From assembly GCA_049616325.1 (NCBI GenBank), contig JBMZHG010000052.1, positions 1-10,476 of the forward strand: a stretch of DNA of 10,476 nt, in the 5' to 3' direction. The translations under genes were made by a program, and so were the position numbers. The notes beneath the pieces were generated by a model. That model worked only from the letters and a program-made list of their open reading frames with translations. It was not told where the DNA came from and made no database searches. Shown one piece after another: positions 1 through 8,332 of this stretch; positions within the stretch are counted from its first letter, which is position 1, and each line of letters opens with the position of its first letter. This stretch comes from UBA11663 sp049616325 (GTDB lineage Bacteria > Bacteroidota > Bacteroidia > Flavobacteriales_D > Sanyastnellaceae).

Positions 1-2
1 CT

Positions 3-842
3 TACGACGCGTGTGGCATCTGCAACGGTCCGGGCGAGATCTACGAGTGCGGATGCGCGGACATCCCCGAAGGCGACTGCGACTGCGACGGCAACCAGCT
101 TGACGCGCTTGGCGTATGTGGCGGGACGTGTGCGGCCGATGCCAACGGAAATGGCATCTGCGATGACGAGGAACAAGGTTCCGGATGCACCGACGTTTGG
201 GCTTGCAACTACGCCAGCACCGCCGTGGAAGACGACGGGTCTTGCGAGTACGAGACATGCCTCGGATGCATTTACGAAACGGCGGCCAACTACGATGCCG
301 AGGCCACGTTGGACGACGGGTCATGCATCTTCTTGGGCTGCACGGACGACGACTACGCATCCTACAATCCACAGGCCAATGAAGAAGAAAGTGGGGCGTG
401 CACGAACACGCCCTCCAGTGCTGACTTCAACCAAGATGGGCTTGTCCAGTTGGAAGATTTGGTGATGTTCCTTCAATCCTACCGGCTGGCCGGACCTGAT
501 TGGGGAGGCCTGGAATGGATCCAAAACGCGTGCAACGTGCCTTCGTACACCGAAGAGGAAATGTGGACTGTTCTGTTGGCGTCCCTTGGGTTCATGCCCG
601 ACTTCGAAGACCCTGCTGTGGGGTGTTCGTACCCAGGTGCTCTGAACTACACGCCTGAGGCAACGTTGGACATGGGACTATGTCTGTTTGCAGGCTGCAC
701 CGACCCTGCTGCCTTCAATTTCAACGCGTTGGCCACGGTGGACAACGGCGGCTGCAATTACGAAGTTTGTCCCGACTTCAATGGAAATGGGGAAGTCCAA
801 ATCAGCGACTTGATGGACTTTCTCCTGCTCTGGGGCAATTGA
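3..842 (+). CDS. Partial secreted Cys-rich modular protein with GCTD modules and two dockerin-like loops (5' end outside window)
   Basis: The reading frame is open from the first base, so only the C-terminal 279 residues are visible. Residues 1-57 are a Cys/Asp-rich stretch (ACGICNGPG, CDCDG, CGGTC, then DANGNGICDDEE) that looks like a thrombospondin-3-like calcium motif. Five GCT(D/Y)-type modules follow, at about 61-81, 89-108, 112-133, 208-227 and 231-251; the third and fourth are degenerate. Two dockerin-like loops are present: DFNQDGLVQLEDL at 141-153, between modules three and four, and DFNGNGEVQISDL at 258-270, which ends the protein at LLLWGN. Unlike its neighbours, this last tail has no cysteine after the loop. 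No catalytic domain is visible; the role is presumably structural or adhesive outside the cell. Its stop codon abuts the stop of the convergent Kazal-domain gene. Coding frame and exported nature are well supported; the specific function is unknown. Confidence 0.86.
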   Translation, partial: YDACGICNGPGEIYECGCADIPEGDCDCDGNQLDALGVCGGTCAADANGNGICDDEEQGSGCTDVWACNYASTAVEDDGSCEYETCLGCIYETAANYDAEATLDDGSCIFLGCTDDDYASYNPQANEEESGACTNTPSSADFNQDGLVQLEDLVMFLQSYRLAGPDWGGLEWIQNACNVPSYTEEEMWTVLLASLGFMPDFEDPAVGCSYPGALNYTPEATLDMGLCLFAGCTDPAAFNFNALATVDNGGCNYEVCPDFNGNGEVQISDLMDFLLLWGN

Positions 843-850
843 TCAATTGC
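835..850. repeat. 16-bp perfect palindrome spanning two convergent stop codons
   Basis: GCAATTGATCAATTGC is a perfect palindrome centred between 842 and 843. The + strand gene stops at 840-842 and the minus-strand gene at 843-845, so both stops lie inside it and there is no intergenic base. Each gene contributes an Asn codon AAT plus TGA, which alone explains 12 of the 16 bases. With no loop or T-tract it is not a standard rho-independent terminator. Confidence 0.9.
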
Positions 851-1754
851 AGGTCGCCCCAAACGCAGTCAACAACTGCAAAATGTCGGCCACAGAGATG
901 CTCCCGTCTCCGTCCAAATCTCCCGGGCAGGGTTGCACCTCGTCGAAGTCGCACGACCCGTTGTCAAAAAAGGCTTCTGGATTGTAGTTGTTGGCCTCGG
1001 GATAGGTGCAGCCTCCCCCCTCTTGCAACGCGCAATCGTACGGCGGGAAGGTGCATGAACCGTCGTCAAAGGCCGCGTCGGGGTCGTAATTGCACGCAAG
1101 CGAGTACGTGCAACCGCCGTACTCCACCACGATACACGGCCCGGCCTCCCACGAAGTGACTCCTCCGGCGTAGGTCGCGAAGCAGGAATTGGAATACGTC
1201 ACCCCGTCGCACCCACAGACTGGATCATAGATCTCCGCACAAAACACGTCGGGATCGATTTGACTCTCGTCCACGCAGCCAACTCCGCCGTTGGCATCGA
1301 CACCCAAACTCCCGCCAAGCGTCCAACTCCCGAGAAACGTCCCAGGAATGATTTCCGTTTCGTTCCAATAGAGGTAGTCTTCAATCAGACATGCCACGGG
1401 ATTGCCATTCAGGGAGGCAGAATCGTTGGTCAACAGCACCGAAACGAACATCGTGTCGGTCAACGGCAATTCGAATGAAAACGAAACAAAGTTGTTGTTG
1501 ACCAGCACCTCTTCGTGAAGCACGTTCCCCTCGGAGTCGGTGAATTCCCATTCCATCACATTCTCGCTTGGGGGCCACGTCAAATAGCCCCCTGGGTGAT
1601 ACACGTTGATGTAATCTGGGTTGGACCCCACATTCACCACGAGACTCATTTGATCGCAAGGGACGGCTGTGATGACCTGAGCAAGGCCATTGGAACAAAC
1701 CAAAGCGAACAAGCCGAAAACCCCTAGCGGAAGTGTCATCGTAAATGTCTTCAT
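843..1754 (-). CDS. Secreted protein with Kazal-type inhibitor domain, two GCTY modules and one-loop dockerin-like tail
   Basis: This is a complete protein of 303 residues. Residues 1-26 form a signal peptide (basic start, hydrophobic core, SNGLAQ before the likely cleavage). Residues 31-130 are probably a beta-rich domain of unknown family. Residues 172-207 match a Kazal-type serine protease inhibitor domain: CAEIYDPVCGCDGVTYSNSC, then AGGVTSWEAGPC. GCTY modules lie at 214-234 and 248-268. The tail is CPGDLDGDGSISVADILQLL followed by TAFGATC, at 276-302. Kazal domains bind serine proteases through an exposed loop; whether this one inhibits anything is not shown. The product is most likely extracellular or surface-attached. 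The start at 1754 is chosen because it gives the signal peptide directly; there is no Shine-Dalgarno. The gene lies 95 bp downstream of the propeller gene with no clear terminator between, so cotranscription is possible. Confidence 0.93.
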   Translation of the reverse strand: MKTFTMTLPLGVFGLFALVCSNGLAQVITAVPCDQMSLVVNVGSNPDYINVYHPGGYLTWPPSENVMEWEFTDSEGNVLHEEVLVNNNFVSFSFELPLTDTMFVSVLLTNDSASLNGNPVACLIEDYLYWNETEIIPGTFLGSWTLGGSLGVDANGGVGCVDESQIDPDVFCAEIYDPVCGCDGVTYSNSCFATYAGGVTSWEAGPCIVVEYGGCTYSLACNYDPDAAFDDGSCTFPPYDCALQEGGGCTYPEANNYNPEAFFDNGSCDFDEVQPCPGDLDGDGSISVADILQLLTAFGATCN

Positions 1755-1849
1755 TTCAACAAGGTAGGAATTTTATCCGACCCTTCGCAGAAAGCGCACG
1801 AAGCGTAGCAAGGCCTTGAACTTGCGGCGGCCAAACCGGAGCGTCAGAA

Positions 1850-4800
1850 TTAATCGCAGCTCGAATTGAATACCGTCAACAAGTCCAGCAAGTCTCCGGT
1901 GTCCACGACGCCACTGCCATTCAAGTCTCCAAAACAACCGTCTTCCCAAACGCAAGTGCCGTCGTCCACAGTTGCCGTCACGATGTAATTCGAAGCTGTG
2001 GAGTACGTACACCCTGAAATGCTAAGGGTCGAAGCCAAACTGAATGTCGACAAGGTGCCCGTTTGGTCGTTGGCTACGAGAATGGCATCAAAGCCCTCTG
2101 AAATCCCGGACACCGAAGTTGCGGAAGTGATGGCTTGCGGCAAAAACAAGACATCCTCAGCCCCGAGGTCGCCGATGCTGCAAGGGTCGGAAGTCAGGTC
2201 ACCAAACTTCCGGTTCGAAGCGTACCCTTGGAAAGAAGCCCTCATGCCTGGCAGTCCAAAATTTTCCAAGACATAGACCATGGCTCCCCCCATCTGCTCC
2301 AAGGCGACAAAGAGATGTGGCTTGCCCTGGATTAATCCCATCGTGACAGAAGAAGGCTCCGGTCCCCGAATGGAAGAGGCCTGGTCGGCCGTGCCGTTCG
2401 CCGTTTTCAGTGAATTCGCATGATTGGGCAACAAACGTGAAAGCACGGACTCGATGTCGGAACCGCTGTCGTAGGCCAGTTGAGGAGCGCCACCGGCAGG
2501 TGGAACCGCCCAAATGGAAAAGTTCCGAGATCCGTAGACATAGACTGTGTCACTCAACGACCCAGATTCGCCGTAGCCATGTTCGGGGTCGATTTGCAAC
2601 CCGTTGTATTCACTGCCCGCGCCGGACAACGTCAATTCTTCGATCAGCAGGCTCCCGTTCGCCAAGCGACGTGGCTGCCCTTCGTTGGCCGTGATGATCC
2701 AAGTCGTCCCCTGGGCTTCCACAAGGTGCATGTCCCCAGGCTGACGCCAACCCACACATGGGAAGCTAGAGGCCTCCAAGGCCGAGACCCCGTCGTTTTT
2801 GCCGTCCCACCCTTCGCCAGAAGACATGTTCCTCGTTCCCCATCCGTAGGCACCCAAAACCGCGTTTTCACCCGAAACCAGTGCGCTTACATCAACCTCG
2901 AGCACGGCGTTGTTGATGCCGCAATTCACCCAACACGTCTCGTTGTTGGGCGCAAAATGAACCGAGGATGGTTCCAAGAGATGCCCCAAGCTCACTTGTT
3001 GGCCGTTTGAGGTCAAACGCGCTTCGAGGCCTTCTACCCCACTTATGCTCTCCAACGACACCTCGTAGCTTGGGAACGCCTCGATGGCAACTTGCCCCGG
3101 CGTTTGCGTGAAGGTGGAAACGTCCCAACACGTCAAGGAACCCAAGGGGTTGCCACCACCTGGATATTCGGCCCCGCCATTTGCGGCCACCAACCACTTT
3201 CCGTCTGGGCTGAAGGTCACGTCTTGCGTTCCCCAACCAGCTTCAAGCCATCCCCATTCGGCACTCAACATCTGTCCATCCGTGTCGTACAATCCAACGA
3301 ATCCCGGTCGATCCAAAACTGCCGTATCCACCCAGGCTACCGCAACCATGGTCGAACAGCAAATGATGGAATCCGGCAGAGCCACGTTGAAAATGTCGAC
3401 CCCACTCGGGACCAAAGACCCGTACAAGGGGTCAATGTTCATGAGCACTCCGTTCACAAGAGGACTTGGCTCATTCAAGTCGCCGTAGTCTAAAATCCGA
3501 ACGCGTTGGTTCTCGTCGTCAAGCACAAACGCCCTCTGACCCACGTTGCAAAAGGCGATTTTCGAGGCCGACGAACCGCACATCGTCGCATTGGAGGGCG
3601 GTTGACCTGAGGACGAACCCGGAGGAGGCATCCCAATCAACCCTCCTGTTTCAATCTCGTCGTTGCAGCATGTGGATTCCCAAAACTCCAAGGTCTCAGC
3701 CTCTTCGCACAAGACCACGAGCGCCGAAGGACTGTAGTTAGCTGCATTCACGTTGTCACACGAAACGGGCAATTCAAGTGCATCGCAGACCCCGTCGTTG
3801 TTGGAGTCCAAGCATTCTCCGCTCTCCGAATGATACACCACATCGATGGTCTCCGTCAACGTCCACGAACTGAAGAAATCAAGCTCCTCGTTTTCCTCAA
3901 CAACCCGCCAAGTCGCAGCCAAAAAATCAACGTTTCCTCGAAGGACCCACCCTTCTCGCAGGAGGTTGTGTTGGCCGGCCGCACGAGGAATGTTGTTTAG
4001 GGCCAACTCACTTAGCGGTTCGTTGCCGTCCCCAATTCGGTCCAGCAGCTCGCTCCCCATGGAGGTTCGCAACTCTACAGAAATCACGTCGTGGGAGGAC
4101 ATGCCGTTGGGCAATTCCAAGTTTGGCCAACTTGTGGACGCCATGGGTTGCATGGAACCCAAGTTGTAGCTGAATTCCTGCCCCGGCCCGGCAACGCTCA
4201 ATTCCAGCACCACCACAGCATCCGTCGGATTGAACACCCCAACGCCGATGTCGTTGTCTTCAAACCAGCCCGAATAAGACGTTAAAAACGGGGTGCGATC
4301 GTCAGCGACGTAACTCAACTCAAAAAAGGGATTGTTTACCGGAACAAGCGCCAACCCCGGAGGATCAATGGGCGGTCCGCAAGGCGGAGCCTCGCAAGAA
4401 CCGTCGTCCACGGTCGCCGTAGAATCGTAGTTGCACGCTTCTGAATCGGTGCATCCCGCACAACTGTCGAAGTCGCACGACCCGTTGTCCAGGAATGCTT
4501 CTGCATTGTAATTGCACGCCGAGGGATACATGCATCCTCCGCAAGCGGCACCGTCAACGTTGATTTGAAGTTGATTCAACCCGACTTCCCCTGCAAGAGC
4601 ACCCCACTTCGCTTGCCACAAGCCCGAGGCATTGATCAAGTCGGGGTCCCACGTCTCCATGAACAGAAGCCCTGATGAGTCGGAACTCATGCTCACAGAA
4701 TACACCTCGACGAGGCATTCGTTGCACGACGTCAACCAACTCGACGCCACATCCGCTTCGGGATGAACCCACGTTCGACAGCCCACGGGAGTCGCGATTT

Positions 4801-5053
4801 GAATCACCACATTCACCCATTCGGAGTTCGAAAGACCTGAAATCGTTGCCTCCAACGTGGGCCATTCAGCAACAACCAGATCTGCCTCTAGCGCGGGGCC
4901 CCAACTGCCGCATCCCTCCTCTTGAACAGTGGAGGGATCCAACCACGAAAACTCAGCGTCCACGCCCAAGCACGACTGACTCCAAGCAGCCTCAGCCCAA
5001 GGTGTGAGCAATAGAAAGACAAGGGAAACTCGAAGGGGTGTTGAGGCTGTCAT
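1850..5053 (-). CDS. Large secreted choice-of-anchor I family beta-propeller protein with LTD-like domain, GCTD modules and dockerin-like tail
   Basis: This is a complete protein of 1067 residues. A signal peptide occupies 1-26 (hydrophobic core LVFLLLTPWA). Residues 27-170 have no recognised family. GCMY and GCTD modules lie at 173-193 and 200-220. Residues 254-400 resemble a degenerate lamin-tail-like domain (TPFLTSY, VGVFNPTDAVVVLEL, LLDRIGDGN, HNLLREGWVLRGN). About 490-1008 fits the choice-of-anchor I propeller: RAFVLDDENQRVRILD, TFSPDGKWLVAANGG, QPGDMHLVEAQGTTWIITAN, VYGSRNFSIWAV, YDSGSDIE, RGPEPSSV, LFVALEQMGGAMVYV, DLGAEDVLF and ILVANDQTGTLSTFSL. A last GCTY module sits at 1014-1034 and the tail FGDLNGSGVVDTGDLLDLL to the C-terminal Cys at 1041-1066. 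The family is exported and has no firmly established biochemical activity that I can state. It lies 117 bp downstream of the kinase gene. Propeller assignment is strong, the lamin-tail-like call moderate. Confidence 0.94.
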   Translation of the reverse strand: MTASTPLRVSLVFLLLTPWAEAAWSQSCLGVDAEFSWLDPSTVQEEGCGSWGPALEADLVVAEWPTLEATISGLSNSEWVNVVIQIATPVGCRTWVHPEADVASSWLTSCNECLVEVYSVSMSSDSSGLLFMETWDPDLINASGLWQAKWGALAGEVGLNQLQINVDGAACGGCMYPSACNYNAEAFLDNGSCDFDSCAGCTDSEACNYDSTATVDDGSCEAPPCGPPIDPPGLALVPVNNPFFELSYVADDRTPFLTSYSGWFEDNDIGVGVFNPTDAVVVLELSVAGPGQEFSYNLGSMQPMASTSWPNLELPNGMSSHDVISVELRTSMGSELLDRIGDGNEPLSELALNNIPRAAGQHNLLREGWVLRGNVDFLAATWRVVEENEELDFFSSWTLTETIDVVYHSESGECLDSNNDGVCDALELPVSCDNVNAANYSPSALVVLCEEAETLEFWESTCCNDEIETGGLIGMPPPGSSSGQPPSNATMCGSSASKIAFCNVGQRAFVLDDENQRVRILDYGDLNEPSPLVNGVLMNIDPLYGSLVPSGVDIFNVALPDSIICCSTMVAVAWVDTAVLDRPGFVGLYDTDGQMLSAEWGWLEAGWGTQDVTFSPDGKWLVAANGGAEYPGGGNPLGSLTCWDVSTFTQTPGQVAIEAFPSYEVSLESISGVEGLEARLTSNGQQVSLGHLLEPSSVHFAPNNETCWVNCGINNAVLEVDVSALVSGENAVLGAYGWGTRNMSSGEGWDGKNDGVSALEASSFPCVGWRQPGDMHLVEAQGTTWIITANEGQPRRLANGSLLIEELTLSGAGSEYNGLQIDPEHGYGESGSLSDTVYVYGSRNFSIWAVPPAGGAPQLAYDSGSDIESVLSRLLPNHANSLKTANGTADQASSIRGPEPSSVTMGLIQGKPHLFVALEQMGGAMVYVLENFGLPGMRASFQGYASNRKFGDLTSDPCSIGDLGAEDVLFLPQAITSATSVSGISEGFDAILVANDQTGTLSTFSLASTLSISGCTYSTASNYIVTATVDDGTCVWEDGCFGDLNGSGVVDTGDLLDLLTVFNSSCD

Positions 5054-5170
5054 AGCAAAATAGGACTCTTCTATGGAATACGTAAAACGGAAGGCAGGGT
5101 TGGCTTTATGTGTTGTTTTTTAGACGAGGGAGGCTAGACAGACGACCAACCTCCATCTTCTCGGCATGAA

Positions 5171-8100
5171 TCAAGAGGTATTCTCTTCGATGACTTGGCT
5201 TAACCTCTCGGAATCAATGGGTTTGACCAAGAAAGCGTCCACCCCCGCCTCCAACGCCAATTGGCGTGTTGACGATTCCGCATCCGCTGTCAACGCGATA
5301 ATGGCAACCCGGGCTTCCTGACTTCCCTCCAATCGATTGCGAATGATCCGAGTAGCCTCAAGTCCATCCATGCCAGGCATCTGGACGTCCATCAAAATCA
5401 AATCCGGTCTGTGTTTCTCCCATTTGACGATGGCGTCTTCGCCGTCCGTCGCAGTGACGGTTTGGTGTCCCAAGGCTTGAACCATCCGGTCTGCCACCAA
5501 CAGATTGATTTGGTTGTCGTCAACAACCAAGATGTTCAGGGACTTTGACGCCCCGAAGGCCTTTTTCTTGGAATGAAGCGCGTCTGCAAGGCGAGCCTCC
5601 ACTTCCGGCATGGTCATCTCCAACGTGAATGCCGAGCCTACTCCCAACGTGCTGCGTACGGTCATGGTTCCACCATGCAGGTGCACCAGCCTCTTCACAA
5701 TGGCCAAACCGAGGCCAGTGCCTTGATTCGACTTCGTGTTTTTCGTTCGCTCGTTCGCCACTTGTTCGAAGGGGTCCATGATGCGATCGAGGTGCTCGTT
5801 GGGAATTCCAACGCCCGAATCCTCGACCGTCACCACCCACTTGTCCTTTTCTCGGCCTTTTCTGGCGCTCACCGTGACGGTGCCTCGCGAAGTGAATTTG
5901 ACGGCGTTGTCCACCAAATTGTGCACGATTTGAGACACCCACCCCCTGTCCGCCATGACCAAGGCCGAGGCCGGGTCTGGCAGGTTGACCTTGACTTCCG
6001 TGTTTCGTTGTTGGGCCCGCGCGCGAAAAGATCCAGCGATGCCTTCCAACAATTCTGTCAAATTCACGGGTTCTGGACTCAAAACGGCTTTGCCGCTGTC
6101 CAAGCTTTCAAGACTCAAGATGTCATTGATGAGTGACAACAGATGTCCCCCCGAATATTTCATGTACCGCAACTGCGTCAACTGGTCCTCGGTCAGGTCT
6201 TCTTTCAGCAGCAGGTCGTTCAATCCAATGATGGCGTTGAGCGGTGTACGGATCTCATGGCTCATCACCGACAAGAAATCGGCCTTGGCACGCTCCGCTT
6301 TCTCTGCGCGGGATTTGGCCTGTTGCAAAGCCGTGACGTCTGACGCATAAGCGTTCACACAAGCGAAGGTCACGTTGGGCAGAAGGTGAACCTGGTAAAC
6401 CTTGGACCGATGCTTGAATTGGGCAATGCGAATGCGGTTGGAGTCCAGGGCGCGTTTGGCTTCCTCCACCAACTCGGGAAATTTCAGAACCTCCCCGAGC
6501 ATGGCGTCCTCGCCAAACTTCTTCTTGGCGCTGTCGTTGGAAAGAAGCACTATGCCGTCTGAGCTAAGCCGCAAGACCGGACCCGGGTTCTGCTCGTACA
6601 CCTGTGAAAGCTCTAGGGTCCTCCGCTCGCTCAAGCTCCGCCCGATTTTTTGGCCGCAGATGTTGGCCACGTTTTGGATGACTTTGAGGTGATTTTCGGT
6701 GAAGGACTGTGGCGCTGAGACAAAATTCGCGATCACGCCAATGACGCGTCCGTCGCAGACGATGGGAACGGCCATTTCCGACTGCGGCATCCCATCTTTG
6801 TACATGGAGCGGGAATCGCGGTCCAGACGCGAAATGCGCTCCGCCGTGCCGCTCATCCCCACAGCCCCCATAATTCCCTCATTCAACGCCACGCTGTCGG
6901 CCATCTCCAAGACCTCGGATTCAAAACCCGATTTGCTTCGAAATGCCTTTTTCTGCCAGCAGCTTCGCTCTTCATCCAGCATGTAGATTAAGCAATGGTC
7001 AAATCCCATGCGCACGACCACTTGATTCGCCATGTCGTTGAGAATGGCATCGGCCGAGTTTTTCCTGAAAATGCTTTGGGAGAAGTAGCCAATGACCTCA
7101 AGCTGCGTCGAGGTCGAGGCCAATTCCTCTTTCACCAGGCTCAACTTTCGAGATCGGACAACAAGCCCCGTCAAAAGTGCCGTGATAGAAAGCAGAATTG
7201 CCCACATCCACCCGGGGTGAATCGCCGCAGATTCCACCATGTGGCTCTTGGGAGAAACGAAAAGTTGCGACTTGCGCTGCAACAACTCTTCCTGTGTCGT
7301 TTCATAGGACGCGACGTGGTCAGAAATGTCGAGGCGATTGACGACAACGCCATCGGCGACAACTAACAACGAGTCTCCCCGAAACATCCACCCGTTCAAC
7401 CCAGTTTGGGGCCCCATGGGCAGTGGGTGGTCTTGCTTGAGAAAATACCACTCCCGAGTCGACTTGTTGACCAAGCTCATTGGAGCACCCTGGGTCCATT
7501 TGGGCGAATGATGTAGGATGACCCACGATTGAGATTCGACGATGCCGACCGGAGGGAACTCCCCAAACAACTCGACGTTCACATCCGCAACGTGGCGAAA
7601 GGAATTTTGGCCTTTTCCAAAGTCCAAGTCTTCCCATAGCTGAAACCGACTCATCAGCGCCTTGAGGGAATCTGGGATTTCGTAACTGGCATCCTTGCTG
7701 TTCGGTTCATCGAGCGCATGCCGGTTGGTGAAGTAGCAGTACAAATCCCGTTCGTCGTCACGCCAGATGCCGTGAATGACGTTGGGGGGAGCGGCATCCA
7801 TGTGCGAAAAACTCAAGGGAGTCGCCTGGTCTTTCCACAAGCCTACCCCACCGTTGGAGCCCAAAATCCACCAATTCCTGTGGAACCGGAAATAGCCGTA
7901 CCCCCCGACCCAACCAAATTTCTCACGAAAGACCGTCGGATAAGCGTTCAGGCTGATGTCTTTGGTCTGAGAACGACTGGTGTTCCGCATCGAGTCCAGG
8001 TCGTGGATGACCCAACGAAAATCCCCGTCCAAAAAAAGGTAGCCGTCCTCATCTTCCGGGTGGCGTTTGTAGATGAAGTGACTCACGTCCGCATTCCAAG

Positions 8101-8332
8101 GCACCCAGCTTCCCGCTGCACCCTCTTCCTTTTTCGCCTCCGCCACGTGCAGCCGCGCGTATTCCGGTTGCTCTTCCTTCAACAACCTCGCCATCTCCCA
8201 CAAGTCCCCCGAATCCTCCAATTCCGTGACCGGTTGAGGCAGAATCTGTTGAGCCATCCCGGTGAAGGACAACCAACCAGCAGCCATCATCACGAGGAAG
8301 GCCAATGAGTTTATCAGGGAGAAACCACGCAT
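5171..8332 (-). CDS. Membrane-bound hybrid sensor histidine kinase (periplasmic sensor, TM, GAF, PAS-like, HisKA, HATPase_c, receiver)
   Basis: The protein has 1053 residues from the chosen start. Residues 1-28 are a signal peptide or first membrane segment. Residues 29-373 form a large aromatic-rich periplasmic region (for example GWVGGYGYFRFHRNWWILGS at 140-159), possibly a propeller. A membrane helix lies at 375-393. A GAF domain covers about 412-565, and a PAS-like segment about 575-668. The kinase core has H-box FLSVMSHEIRTPLN with phosphoacceptor His692, N-box HNLVDNAVKF (804-813), G1 DSGVGIP (838-844) and G2 GTGLGLAI (871-878). The receiver (932-1050) has acidic Asp938/Asp939, phosphoacceptor Asp982, Thr1015 and Lys1037. 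All expected catalytic residues are intact. It likely autophosphorylates on His692 and passes phosphate to Asp982, then perhaps to a separate protein; no partner is encoded here. The open frame continues upstream to 8563, but 8332 gives the export signal and keeps the hairpin at 8502-8532 noncoding. Confidence 0.97.
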   Translation of the reverse strand: MRGFSLINSLAFLVMMAAGWLSFTGMAQQILPQPVTELEDSGDLWEMARLLKEEQPEYARLHVAEAKKEEGAAGSWVPWNADVSHFIYKRHPEDEDGYLFLDGDFRWVIHDLDSMRNTSRSQTKDISLNAYPTVFREKFGWVGGYGYFRFHRNWWILGSNGGVGLWKDQATPLSFSHMDAAPPNVIHGIWRDDERDLYCYFTNRHALDEPNSKDASYEIPDSLKALMSRFQLWEDLDFGKGQNSFRHVADVNVELFGEFPPVGIVESQSWVILHHSPKWTQGAPMSLVNKSTREWYFLKQDHPLPMGPQTGLNGWMFRGDSLLVVADGVVVNRLDISDHVASYETTQEELLQRKSQLFVSPKSHMVESAAIHPGWMWAILLSITALLTGLVVRSRKLSLVKEELASTSTQLEVIGYFSQSIFRKNSADAILNDMANQVVVRMGFDHCLIYMLDEERSCWQKKAFRSKSGFESEVLEMADSVALNEGIMGAVGMSGTAERISRLDRDSRSMYKDGMPQSEMAVPIVCDGRVIGVIANFVSAPQSFTENHLKVIQNVANICGQKIGRSLSERRTLELSQVYEQNPGPVLRLSSDGIVLLSNDSAKKKFGEDAMLGEVLKFPELVEEAKRALDSNRIRIAQFKHRSKVYQVHLLPNVTFACVNAYASDVTALQQAKSRAEKAERAKADFLSVMSHEIRTPLNAIIGLNDLLLKEDLTEDQLTQLRYMKYSGGHLLSLINDILSLESLDSGKAVLSPEPVNLTELLEGIAGSFRARAQQRNTEVKVNLPDPASALVMADRGWVSQIVHNLVDNAVKFTSRGTVTVSARKGREKDKWVVTVEDSGVGIPNEHLDRIMDPFEQVANERTKNTKSNQGTGLGLAIVKRLVHLHGGTMTVRSTLGVGSAFTLEMTMPEVEARLADALHSKKKAFGASKSLNILVVDDNQINLLVADRMVQALGHQTVTATDGEDAIVKWEKHRPDLILMDVQMPGMDGLEATRIIRNRLEGSQEARVAIIALTADAESSTRQLALEAGVDAFLVKPIDSERLSQVIEENTS

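Noticed and set aside
13..465. Open frame rich in Ala/Thr on the + strand
   Set aside because: It is an out-of-frame shadow of the Cys-rich partial gene; composition is that of shifted GAC/GGC codons and no domain is visible.
1770..1830. Possible terminator between propeller and Kazal genes (CTTCG...CGAAG)
   Set aside because: The stem is only 5 bp with an 11-base loop and no T-tract follows.
5090..5155. Possible terminator between kinase and propeller genes (GGAGGTT...AGCCTCC)
   Set aside because: The stem has only 7 bp with a G:T wobble and a 12-base loop, and on the coding strand it is followed by an A-run, not a T-run.
5573..6136. Open frame on the + strand opposite the kinase
   Set aside because: It lies entirely antisense to conserved kinase motifs, is His/Arg/Ser-rich and has no recognisable domain.
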